Shown here in pieces: positions 1 through 5,849 of a DNA stretch of 9,260 bases. The stretch covers positions 1-9,260 of the forward strand of contig JAUYIV010000034.1 of assembly GCA_030688105.1 (NCBI GenBank), in the 5' to 3' direction. This DNA is from Actinomycetota bacterium (GTDB taxonomy: Bacteria > Actinomycetota > Acidimicrobiia > Spongiisociales > UBA11373). The notes beneath the pieces are model-generated. The model did no database searches and was not told the DNA's origin. It saw only the letters and a program-made list of their open reading frames with translations. The position numbers and the translations under genes were made by a program. The stretch's first letter is position 1. Each line of letters begins with the position of its first letter.

Positions 1-2
1 TG

Positions 3-842
3 GCGATGGGGACCGGATTCGGGGTCGCCATCGCTCTGTTCGCCCGGGACATCTCAGGCATCTGGGCGGTGATGGCAGCCGCCGGAGTCGGACTGGCCGT
101 CGGTCTGGTCGATGACGTCCGACCTCTTCCTCCCCTGGTGAAGCTCGGCGGTCAGCTCGCCGCGGGCATCGTCGCCGTGATCGGTGGTGTCCAGATGCAA
201 CTGCCGGGGGGTGAGATGGTGGGAGCGGCGGCGACGATCCTATGGGCGGTCGTGGTGATCAACGCGGTGAACATCTTCGACAACTTCGATGCCACGGCCG
301 GGGGAGTGACCCTGATCGGCTCGGGAGCCCTGTTGGCGTGGTGGTCGCTGGGCTCGGGACCGTCTGAGATCCCGGCTGCCCTCGCGGGAGCGATCGCCGG
401 ATTCCTCGTCCTCAACCTTCATCCCGCTCGAATCTTCATGGGGGATTCGGGTTCGCACTTCCTCGGGTCGGCTCTCGCCTCGATGACGGTGCTCGACGCG
501 GGAAGGGCCGGCTCTGGAGGCACCGCCTCCTGGCCGCTCGTCGTCTTCGTGCCTCTGGTGCTGCTGGCGGTGCCGCTGTTCGATGCTGCTCTCGTGACCG
601 TGGAGCGGATCAGGCACCGTCGCCCGGCCTGGGTGGGTGGTCGTGATCACACCGCCCACCGTCTCGCCGCCCTCGGCGTGGGGACGCAGACGGTGGCTGT
701 GGTCTTGTGGGCGGCCGCCGCCGGTTCCGCCGGAGTGGCGACGCTCGCCGCCGCCGAAGGGCCCTGGTTCGCCGCCGGGGCGGGGGCTCTCGCCGCGATC
801 GGCCTCCTCGCCTGGTGGCGCCTGTCACTGATAGAGGTGTGA
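3..842 (+). CDS. WecA/MraY-like polyprenyl-phosphate sugar-1-phosphate transferase, 5' truncated
   Basis: Integral membrane enzyme that moves a sugar-1-phosphate from a UDP-sugar onto undecaprenyl (or decaprenyl) phosphate, the first lipid-linked step of a wall glycopolymer. The reading frame is open to the window edge and only about 279 residues are present against roughly 350 in the family, so the N-terminus is missing and the ATG at 6 is probably internal. Counting from that ATG: GLVDDV at 33-38 (Asp pair), NAVNIFDNFD at 86-95, MGDSGS at 145-150, and the cytoplasmic His motif DHTAHRL at 214-220. Hydrophobic segments alternate throughout, as in the multi-TM family. The usual DGLDG-type core reads DNFDAT here, closer to the DNMDG form of WecA-like subgroups than to MraY proper. 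The sugar cannot be assigned. It converges on an LCP ligase, which suits a shared role in wall-polymer assembly. Confidence 0.85.
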   Translation, partial: AMGTGFGVAIALFARDISGIWAVMAAAGVGLAVGLVDDVRPLPPLVKLGGQLAAGIVAVIGGVQMQLPGGEMVGAAATILWAVVVINAVNIFDNFDATAGGVTLIGSGALLAWWSLGSGPSEIPAALAGAIAGFLVLNLHPARIFMGDSGSHFLGSALASMTVLDAGRAGSGGTASWPLVVFVPLVLLAVPLFDAALVTVERIRHRRPAWVGGRDHTAHRLAALGVGTQTVAVVLWAAAAGSAGVATLAAAEGPWFAAGAGALAAIGLLAWWRLSLIEV

Positions 843-850
843 GCGCGAGA

Positions 851-908
851 CAAGAGATTCAAGAACCAAGAGCCAAGAACCCTCTTGACTCTTGATTCTT
901 GACTCTTG
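851..908. terminator. Inverted heptamer-array hairpin between convergent stops
   Basis: Four TCAAGAG-like heptamers (850-879, with a 2-nt insertion at 857-858) are followed by four CTCTTGA-like heptamers (882-909). The arms pair as 851-856/903-908, 859-865/896-902, 867-872/889-894 and 874-878/883-887, around a 4-nt loop at 879-882. That makes 24 pairs, with two C·A mismatches when read as + strand RNA. The two mismatches become G·U pairs in RNA from the - strand, so the fold is better for the LCP transcript. The hairpin sits 8 nt after the transferase stop and 3 nt after the LCP stop, which suggests a shared bidirectional terminator. No T-tract follows in either direction, so termination is inferred from the stem and its placement. 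Confidence 0.6.
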
Positions 909-911
909 GAT

Positions 912-2459
912 CTACCCGCACACGTCGTCGAGCGGCTGCAGGTTCAACACCTGGATCGCCTCGAGGGGCGGCAGCGACAATGCGGTGTCGACCGTATCGG
1001 CGATGAAGTCGCGGTCGGGGATCGGGAACCCGTCGTCGGTCCAGTTGGCGATGTAAGAGGTGGGGGTCCCGGAGAACTCTGGAGCGTTGGGCATGAAGCG
1101 GATCGACACGATCTCGTCGGTGTTCACCTTCGACATCAGATCGAGGAAATCCGGAATCGATGCGATGGCGACGTCGGTCCGCACGCTCTCCTCGATCGCC
1201 GGGACGATCGACGGGAGCCCCTGAAGGAGCTCGACGGGGTCGGACCCTTCGGCGAGCGCCTCGAGCACACACCGCTGGCGGTTCATGCGGTTGAAGTCGT
1301 CCGACTGCTGACGGGAGCGCGCATAGAACAAGGCATCATGCCCGTCGAGGTGCTGCGCGCCGGCCGATAGGCGCTTTTCCTCGGTGGTGCCGTCCTCATT
1401 GGGGTACGCCGGGTCGTACAGGTCCTCGGGGATCGTGATGTCGATGCCGCCGATGGCGTCGATGATGTCGACGAACCCTTCGAGATCGACGATGGCGAAG
1501 TAGTGGATCTCGATTCCGAGCAGGTATCCGAGGAGCGTCTTGGCTGCGGTGGCGCCCGAGTTCTGGCCGCCGAAGAGCTCGGGGTGCTCCAGCCCGAACG
1601 CATAGATGTCCCAGGCGAGGGCCGGGAAGCATCCCGGGCAATTGCTCCACGGCACGGTCGAGCCGGTGGTCGATGACGACCCGGTGCCGGCCCCCCCCGT
1701 GAATGTCGCGATCGCATGATCGGGCGGGACGGGCATCCGTCTGAGGTTCCGGGGGATGCCGAACATGGCGGTCCATCCGGTCTCGGGATCGATCGACACG
1801 ACGATCATCGAGTCGGTTCTTATCCCGGTCCTTCCCACCCCGGCGTCTCCTCCCATCAGCAGCAGGTTGACCCGGCCCTCCGACGGGAAGGCCGTTGGCA
1901 CGCTGCTCGTGGTCGAAGGCACCGTGGTGCCGGTGCCGTCATCGGCCGCGGTGGTCGTCGTGACCTGGCCGGGGTCGCTGACGAAGTCGTGCGTCATTAC
2001 GTCGTAGAGGAGGAGATTGCGCCGGCCCACCCAGCCGTGCGGAACCGCCGTGATCACCAGGATGGCGGCGAGGCCCAGCAGCACCGCCGAGGCGGCCCCT
2101 TGCCGACCAACCCGGCCAGGGGAGGGGCCGCGGGCGATGAGGAATGCGTCGACCACGGCGACGGCGCGAAACACCAGCAGCACCGCATTGGCCAGCAGCA
2201 GGACCCCGAGCAGGTCGGGGTTGCGGAAGAAGGGGCGAGACAGCGTCACCGCCAGGCCGACGCCCTCGATGTAGAACACCATGAGGAACAGCACGACCGC
2301 CGGGATCACGAAGACGGCGGTGATGGCCAGGAACACCCGCCCGCGTCGTGGACGGCCGGCATACAGCTGACCCGCGCCCGGGATGACCGCCGAGAGGATT
2401 GCGGCCAGGAAGGGGTTGGGGCTGCGGACGCGTGCAGAGGGCCGCGGGACGTCGGGCAT
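912..2459 (-). CDS. LCP (LytR-CpsA-Psr) family wall-polymer ligase with four-TM N-terminal domain
   Basis: LCP proteins act outside the membrane and transfer glycopolymers such as teichoic acid or arabinogalactan from a polyprenyl-pyrophosphate carrier to peptidoglycan. This one has 515 residues. Four hydrophobic segments lie at about 16-35, 41-64, 82-109 and 121-144; the first carries IPGAGQLYAGRPRRG (26-40), a motif seen in TM2-like small membrane domains. A Thr/Ser-rich linker follows (167-190), then the LCP domain: LLLMGGDAG (199-207), GIRTDSM (212-218, pyrophosphate-binding Arg and Asp), IPRN (235-238) and YARSRQQSDDFNRMNRQR (379-396). Most LCP proteins have one TM helix, so the N-terminus is unusual. 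A Gly/Ser/Thr-rich insert with a CPGC pair lies at about 254-277. The ATG at 2459 has no clear Shine-Dalgarno; a -10-like box lies just upstream. The partner and acceptor polymers are unknown. Confidence 0.88.
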   Translation of the reverse strand: MPDVPRPSARVRSPNPFLAAILSAVIPGAGQLYAGRPRRGRVFLAITAVFVIPAVVLFLMVFYIEGVGLAVTLSRPFFRNPDLLGVLLLANAVLLVFRAVAVVDAFLIARGPSPGRVGRQGAASAVLLGLAAILVITAVPHGWVGRRNLLLYDVMTHDFVSDPGQVTTTTAADDGTGTTVPSTTSSVPTAFPSEGRVNLLLMGGDAGVGRTGIRTDSMIVVSIDPETGWTAMFGIPRNLRRMPVPPDHAIATFTGGAGTGSSSTTGSTVPWSNCPGCFPALAWDIYAFGLEHPELFGGQNSGATAAKTLLGYLLGIEIHYFAIVDLEGFVDIIDAIGGIDITIPEDLYDPAYPNEDGTTEEKRLSAGAQHLDGHDALFYARSRQQSDDFNRMNRQRCVLEALAEGSDPVELLQGLPSIVPAIEESVRTDVAIASIPDFLDLMSKVNTDEIVSIRFMPNAPEFSGTPTSYIANWTDDGFPIPDRDFIADTVDTALSLPPLEAIQVLNLQPLDDVCG

Positions 2460-2468
2460 GGGACTCAG

Positions 2469-2474
2469 AGGATA
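2469..2474 (-). promoter_or_regulatory. Putative -10 box (TATCCT) of the LCP gene
   Basis: TATCCT on the - strand ends 9 nt before the ATG at 2459, which would place the transcript start within about 3 nt of the start codon. No ribosome-binding site and no recognisable -35 box is seen. The identical hexamer precedes the divergent gene at 2790. Confidence 0.35.
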
Positions 2475-2506
2475 CGACTGGACCTCTAATTGCGTCTCCC
2501 CCGCGT

Positions 2507-2529
2507 CTCCCCCCGGTTTCCGGGGGGAG
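2507..2529. repeat. G/C hairpin A of composite repeat
   Basis: A perfect 10-bp inverted repeat, CTCCCCCCGG / CCGGGGGGAG, surrounds a TTT loop at 2517-2519. A second GGGGGGAG at 2539-2546 could pair with the same left arm. An 11-bp tandem, GCGTCTCCCCC, runs directly before it (2492-2502 and 2503-2513). It lies upstream of both divergent starts, so it is more likely a DNA-level repeat than part of either mRNA. Confidence 0.6.
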
Positions 2530-2553
2530 TACCCCGAAGGGGGGAGTGGGGCA

Positions 2554-2626
2554 GCTGACCCTGCGTGCGAGGCTGGACCCGTCTGTTGATTCTGTCATCG
2601 GCCACTCGCCGTCTCTGACCCCCTCC
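2554..2626. repeat. 73-bp direct repeat, copy 1
   Basis: Matches 2681-2753 over 73 bp with 9 substitutions and no gaps by eye. The first 30 bp (from GCTGACCCTGCGTGCGAGGC onward) are identical. No gene is supported here; the open frames crossing it on both strands are by-products of the G+C-rich sequence. Confidence 0.85.
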
Positions 2627-2639
2627 GGCCCTTCGGTCA

Positions 2640-2663
2640 CCTCCCCCGCGAAGGCGGGGGAGG
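2640..2663. repeat. G/C hairpin B of composite repeat
   Basis: Perfect 10-bp stem CCTCCCCCGC / GCGGGGGAGG with loop GAAG (2650-2653). It lies between the two 73-bp units, as hairpin A lies before the first, so the block reads hairpin, 73-mer, hairpin, 73-mer with a period of about 130 bp. The stem sequence recurs almost unchanged at 5744-5770. Confidence 0.7.
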
Positions 2664-2680
2664 ACGGGGGGAGGGGGGCG

Positions 2681-2753
2681 GCTGACCCTGCGTGCGAGGC
2701 TGGACCCGTCATGTAATGCTGTCATCGGCCGCCCGCTGTCTCTGACGCCCTCC
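2681..2753. repeat. 73-bp direct repeat, copy 2
   Basis: Second copy of the unit at 2554-2626. Its end contains, on the - strand, the 13-mer GAGACAGCGGGCG, which is found again on the + strand at 5803-5815 next to the related hairpin. It stops 36 bp before the start of the 63-aa gene. Confidence 0.85.
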
Positions 2754-2776
2754 ATCACTGCCCGACCCACCCCGGG

Positions 2777-2782
2777 TATCCT
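2777..2782 (+). promoter_or_regulatory. Putative -10 box (TATCCT) giving a leaderless mRNA
   Basis: TATCCT is followed by 7 nt and then the ATG at 2790, so transcription would begin at the A of the start codon. There is no Shine-Dalgarno and no obvious -35 box. It probably drives the whole 2790-5660 gene set, since the gaps inside that set are short. Confidence 0.45.
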
Positions 2783-2789
2783 CCAACAG

Positions 2790-2981
2790 ATGCTCCCGTA
2801 CGCAGGCGAGATCGTCGAACAAGTGAAGGCGAACCCGGTGCTCCTGGCGATTCTCATCGTCATCGGAGTCCTCTCCGCGTCCCTGTTCTTCTTTGGGATC
2901 TTCAAGTCGGCGATGAAGGTGGCCATCCTCGGGGCGGCGCTCAGCGTCGGCGCCTGGTACTGGTACTTCAACGTGAGATAG
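2790..2981 (+). CDS. Small two-TM membrane protein (63 aa), unknown function
   Basis: I do not recognise a family. The 63 residues hold a short amphipathic-looking start (residues 1-16), a hydrophobic helix at about 17-37 rich in Ile/Leu/Val/Phe, a brief loop with Lys39 and Lys43, and a second helix at about 44-60 ending in the aromatic cluster WYWYF. There is no signal peptide or cleavage site. The stop at 2979-2981 is 3 nt from the GTG of the permease gene, so it should be cotranscribed with, and leads, the tungstate-type transporter genes. It might be a small accessory subunit of the importer, or simply an unrelated first gene of the transcript. Start chosen because of the -10 box placed for a leaderless start. 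Confidence 0.7.
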   Translation: MLPYAGEIVEQVKANPVLLAILIVIGVLSASLFFFGIFKSAMKVAILGAALSVGAWYWYFNVR

Positions 2982-2984
2982 CCC

Positions 2985-3683
2985 GTGAGCTTCATCTGGG
3001 AGGTCATGCGCGACGCCATCGACCTCCTGGGCTCCTTCGGCTCAGAGCTTCGTGAGGTCATCGGTCTCACCCTCCTCGTCTCGGGAGTCGCCACCGGCAT
3101 CGGCCTTGTCATCGGAGTTCCCCTTGGGCTGGCCCTCGGCGCCGGCAGGTTCCGGGGCCGCGGCCTGGCAACCGCCCTGGTGAACACCGGGATGGGCATG
3201 CCGCCGGTGCTTGCCGGGCTCCTGCTGCTCCTATTGCTGTGGAATCAGGGCCCGCTCGGAGCATGGGGGTTGCTGTTCACGCCGGCGGCGATGATCGCCG
3301 CGCAGACGCTGTTGGCCATCCCGATTGCGGCGGGAGTGACGGCCGGCTCGGTGAGAGCCCTTGCACCAGAGGCGTTCGAGCAGATCAGGGCGCTGCGTCT
3401 GAGTAGGTTCGGCCGGGGTGTTGTCCTCGGCCGGGAGGCGTGGCCCGGGCTCGTGGCCGCGGCGGCTGCCGCCTTCGGCCGGGTGGTGTCGGAGGTCGGC
3501 GCGGTGCTCGTCGTCGGCGGCAACATCGAGGGCGAGACCCGGGTGCTCACCACGGCGATCGTCCAGGAGTCGCGCCAGGCCGACTTTGGAGCGGCGCTGG
3601 CGCTCGGCATCGTCCTCTTCGTCATCGCCCTGGCGGTCAATGGCGTCCTCACCTGGCTCCAGCTTCGAGAGGCGGCGCCGTGA
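2985..3683 (+). CDS. tupB: Tungstate-type ABC transporter permease (TupB-like)
   Basis: Inner-membrane channel subunit of an oxyanion importer (232 aa). Hydrophobic segments lie at about 25-53, 67-87, 98-119, 154-178 and 203-225. The cytoplasmic coupling loop is at about 129-158 (FEQIRALRLSRFGRG...). Family-typical stretches are NTGMGMPPVLAGL (67-79), GPLGAWGLLFTPAAMIAAQ (89-107) and EVGAVLVVGGNIEGETRVLT (170-189), the last being the feature that best separates TupB-like from ModB-like permeases. Length fits the family. The GTG start follows the 63-aa gene by 3 nt with only a weak upstream purine stretch, so translation is probably coupled. Substrate is inferred as tungstate; molybdate or another oxyanion remains possible. 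Confidence 0.85.
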   Translation: MSFIWEVMRDAIDLLGSFGSELREVIGLTLLVSGVATGIGLVIGVPLGLALGAGRFRGRGLATALVNTGMGMPPVLAGLLLLLLLWNQGPLGAWGLLFTPAAMIAAQTLLAIPIAAGVTAGSVRALAPEAFEQIRALRLSRFGRGVVLGREAWPGLVAAAAAAFGRVVSEVGAVLVVGGNIEGETRVLTTAIVQESRQADFGAALALGIVLFVIALAVNGVLTWLQLREAAP

Positions 3684-3897
3684 TGCCTCCTCGGCCGCCG
3701 GCCCGTGCAACACGGTCGCTGAGACGAGGCGTCGTCCAAAACGAACATGGCGCGCCCCGTCTCGAGGATTGCGGCGTTTGCCGTCGTCGTGGCGGCATGC
3801 GCCAGCACGTCCGGTCCCGCGTCGGCCCGGTCGTTGTGGTTCGCGTGGAGGCAGTTCCACCGTGGCACTCTCCTCTGGTCTCTTCGGGAGCGAAGTC
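3684..3897 (+). other. Unexplained 214-bp spacer between tupB and tupC, possible small gene or gene remnant
   Basis: The other tup genes are 3 nt apart or overlap, so this gap is out of place. Two readings exist. (a) A 72-codon frame starts at the ATG of 3683 (TGATG, sharing 1 nt with the tupB stop) and ends in TGA at 3899-3901, overlapping the tupC GTG by 4 nt. Its product is Arg-rich with a CGVC motif, and its third-position G+C is only about 65%. (b) A frame from the ATG at 3747 has about 89% third-position G+C up to 3857 and begins like a lipoprotein signal (Arg3, Arg7, hydrophobic core, VAAC at 15-18), but it then runs on antiphase into tupC. A hairpin pairs 3721-3731 with 3753-3763 (one mismatch). 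A decayed lipoprotein gene, a small coupled gene and an mRNA structure all remain possible. Confidence 0.4.
3886..3890 (+). promoter_or_regulatory. Ribosome-binding site that decides the tupC start
   Basis: GGGAG lies 7 nt before the GTG at 3898. A rival in-frame GTG at 3862 has GGAGG 10 nt upstream and would add 12 residues. The 3898 start is preferred for spacing and because the ABC domain begins directly after it. Confidence 0.5.
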
Positions 3898-4887
3898 GTG
3901 ACCGGGATCGAGCTTCGATCGCTGCGGCACGACACCGGAGGGTTCCTCCTCGATGTGGAGTCGTTGGAGGTGCCACCGGGAGGGCGCCTGGCATTGTTCG
4001 GCCCCAACGGGTCGGGCAAGACGACGCTGCTTCGGCTTCTCGCCGGGACTCTCCCCGGTGGGCCGGCGATCCCGGCCGCGTACCTGCCGCAGCGCCCATA
4101 CGCGTTCCGGGGCTCGGCTCGGCGCAACCTGGGCATGGGTCTGGACGCGCCGGCCATGGGCCGTGCCCTGGAGCTGGCCGGACGGCTTGGTGTCGGGGAG
4201 CTGCTCGACCGGCCGGGGCGCGGCCTGTCCGGCGGCGAGAGGCAGAGGCTCCGGCTCGCCGGCGTACTGGCCCGTCCCGAGGACATCGTCCTGCTGGACG
4301 AGCCTTTCGCCGCAGTCGACGCTCGCGAACGTGCCGCGGTGGGCCGGGTCGTGTCGGGGGCCCTCGGAGGCCGGACCGCGGTGGTGGTCACCCATGATCG
4401 GGATGACGCCGTGATGCTCGCCGACACCCTCGCCGTGATGGTCGACGGCCGAATCCGCCAAGTCGGCCCGATCCGCGACGTGCTCGGCCTCCCTGCCGAC
4501 GACGCGGTGGCGGCGGTCCTGGGGATCGCCAACGCTCATGCCGGCCGGGTGACCGCGGCGGACGGGCCCCTCGTGGTCGTCGACGTCGGAGGCGCCAAGA
4601 TCTGGGGGGTCGGCGACGTCGAGGGGGATGCGGTTGCGCTCTTTGGCGCGGAGACGGTCACCGTGTTCGCTGGTCGCGAGGGCTCGGCGGGCTCGGCGCG
4701 CAACCGCTGGGTGGGCCGGGTCGACCAGGTGCGGGAACTGGGCCGGCTCGTCGAGATCGTGGTCGATGCCGGGTTCCCGGTCGTCGCCGTCCTCACCCCG
4801 GGCTCGGCCGATGCGCTCGGCATCCGGGCGGGGGCTCAAGTGACCCTGGCCGTGAAGGCGACCGCCGTGCGAGTCGTGGGTCGTTGA
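3898..4887 (+). CDS. tupC: Tungstate-type ABC transporter ATP-binding protein with C-terminal TOBE/Mop domain
   Basis: Cytoplasmic ATPase powering the TupB channel (329 aa from the GTG at 3898). Walker A GPNGSGKT at 35-42, Q-loop Gln65, signature LSGGERQ at 110-116, Walker B VLLDEP at 131-136 with catalytic Glu135, and H-loop His166, so the site looks competent. The C-terminal 120 residues form two small beta-rich repeats; the second carries SARNRWVGRV (266-275), the Mop-type motif that binds molybdate or tungstate in ModC and related regulators. This suggests feedback control by the cytoplasmic oxyanion. The stop overlaps the tupA TTG in TTGA. The open frame extends about 160 codons upstream into tupB, but that part has shadow-like Arg/Ser-rich composition. 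Confidence 0.85.
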   Translation: MTGIELRSLRHDTGGFLLDVESLEVPPGGRLALFGPNGSGKTTLLRLLAGTLPGGPAIPAAYLPQRPYAFRGSARRNLGMGLDAPAMGRALELAGRLGVGELLDRPGRGLSGGERQRLRLAGVLARPEDIVLLDEPFAAVDARERAAVGRVVSGALGGRTAVVVTHDRDDAVMLADTLAVMVDGRIRQVGPIRDVLGLPADDAVAAVLGIANAHAGRVTAADGPLVVVDVGGAKIWGVGDVEGDAVALFGAETVTVFAGREGSAGSARNRWVGRVDQVRELGRLVEIVVDAGFPVVAVLTPGSADALGIRAGAQVTLAVKATAVRVVGR

Positions 4888-5660
4888 GGAGATCCGCCCT
4901 TCTGCTCGTCCTGGCGGTTGCCGCCTGCGGGGGGCAGGAACGCGTGATCGTCGCCGCCGGGACCACGCTCGAGGACTCCGGCATCCTGAGCGGGCTCGTG
5001 GCCGAGTACGAGGCGTCACTGGCCGGTGAGATCTCAGTGATCGGGGAGTCGACCCAGCGGGTGCTCGACCTGGGCCGTCGCCGCGCCGCCGCGGTGCTGA
5101 TCACCCACGCCCCTGAAGCGGAAGAGGCGTTCGTCGCCGAGGGCCTTGCGGAGTCGCGGCAGCCGTTCGCCGCCAGCCGGTTCATACTCGTGGGCCCTCC
5201 GGACCGGGTGGCCGTGCTGTCGGGAATGACGCCCGAGGAGGCCTTTGCCCGCATCGCCGCCGAACAGTGGACGTTTGTGACCCGGGGCGACGGCTCGGGC
5301 ACCGCGGCGGCGGAAGAGGGCATCTGGGATGCGGCCGGTATCGAGCCCGCCGGTGCCTGGTACGAGTCCACCGGGCTCGGGATGGGAGCCACTCTCCAGG
5401 TGGCCGAACAGCGCGGCGCCTTGACCCTCGCCGAGGAGGGCACCTTTCTCGGCGCCGAACCCATGTTGACCCTGGTCGGGGCGAGCCTGGCCCCGAGCAA
5501 CCTGGTCGAGAACCCGTACCACGTGATCCTGGTGACGGGCGCCGGCGACGCGGCTCGCCGGTTCGTGGAATGGCTGATCTCCGACGAGGGACGCGAGGCG
5601 CTCCGGCGTGCGAACCAAGCGGTGTTCGGGAAGCAAGTGTTCACCGCGCCGGAGGGGTGA
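4884..5660 (+). CDS. tupA: Tungstate-type ABC transporter substrate-binding lipoprotein (TupA-like)
   Basis: Membrane-anchored binding protein that delivers the oxyanion to TupB (258 aa). A short signal peptide ends in the lipobox VAAC, with Cys15 as the lipid-modified residue. TupA-like stretches are AGTTLEDSG (25-33), the VLITHAPEAEEAFVAEG region (71-87), FILVGPPD (100-107), VTRGDGSGT (132-140, the Ser/Arg ligand loop) and YESTGLGMGATLQVAEQRGA (160-179). The usual TTTS of TupA proteins reads GTTL here. The TTG start overlaps the tupC stop by 4 nt; no better start exists and the signal peptide is complete from it. Being last in the operon is unusual, as tupA normally comes first. Molybdate or other oxyanion specificity is not excluded. 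Confidence 0.83.
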   Translation: MRRSALLLVLAVAACGGQERVIVAAGTTLEDSGILSGLVAEYEASLAGEISVIGESTQRVLDLGRRRAAAVLITHAPEAEEAFVAEGLAESRQPFAASRFILVGPPDRVAVLSGMTPEEAFARIAAEQWTFVTRGDGSGTAAAEEGIWDAAGIEPAGAWYESTGLGMGATLQVAEQRGALTLAEEGTFLGAEPMLTLVGASLAPSNLVENPYHVILVTGAGDAARRFVEWLISDEGREALRRANQAVFGKQVFTAPEG

Positions 5661-5674
5661 CGCCTTCGGCGCCG

Positions 5675-5730
5675 CCTTCGGCCCTCCGCCTTCCGCCTTC
5701 CGCTCTCCGCCTACGACCTCCGTCTTCGGC
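5675..5730. repeat. Degenerate heptamer tandem array (CCTTCCG-type)
   Basis: Eight contiguous heptads: CCTTCGG, CCCTCCG, CCTTCCG, CCTTCCG, CTCTCCG, CCTACGA, CCTCCGT, CTTCGGC. The array begins 14 bp after the tupA stop. The period of 7 is the same as in the unrelated array at 850-909. No coding potential is supported. Confidence 0.6.
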
Positions 5731-5743
5731 CCAACGACGACGT

Positions 5744-5770
5744 CCTCCCCTGCCCGAAGGGCGGGGGAGG
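5744..5770. repeat. G/C hairpin related to hairpin B, with shared flank
   Basis: A 12-bp stem pairs 5744-5755 with 5759-5770 (one T·G) around a GAA loop. Its outer sequence CCTCCCC / GGGGAGG matches the hairpin at 2640-2663. Downstream, GGAGGGGG (5790-5797) and GAGACAGCGGGCG (5803-5815) recur as reverse complement next to the 2507-2753 repeats. It lies between the convergent tupA and pgpA genes and could also act as a terminator. Confidence 0.6.
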
Positions 5771-5849
5771 TGCCGAAGCGAAGCGAGGCGGAGGGGGCGG
5801 CGGAGACAGCGGGCGCGCTCGACAAGAGAGGCGTCTTCCAATTCAAAGG

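Noticed and set aside
2507..2546. Alternative pairing of CTCCCCCC with either of two GGGGGGAG copies, suggesting a riboswitch-like element
   Set aside because: The predicted transcript starts of both flanking genes lie outside this stretch, so it is probably not in either mRNA; a repeat element explains it better.
2460..2789. Possible CRISPR array because of direct repeats
   Set aside because: Only two 73-bp copies that diverge at 9 positions, no uniform short repeats or unique spacers, and no cas genes nearby.
2486..3199. - strand frame through the repeat block, with repeated DGSSLARRVS peptides
   Set aside because: The repeated peptide is simply the 73-bp DNA repeat translated twice, and the rest is antisense to the 63-aa gene and tupB.
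3418..3897. N-terminal extension of tupC up to 3418
   Set aside because: It overlaps tupB by about 260 bp, is Arg/Ser-rich, and the ABC domain starts only after the GTG at 3898, which has a good ribosome-binding site.
3231..4532. Long - strand open frame opposite tupB and tupC
   Set aside because: Ser/Arg/Pro-rich shadow sequence with no domain signal; the + strand carries intact ABC motifs throughout.
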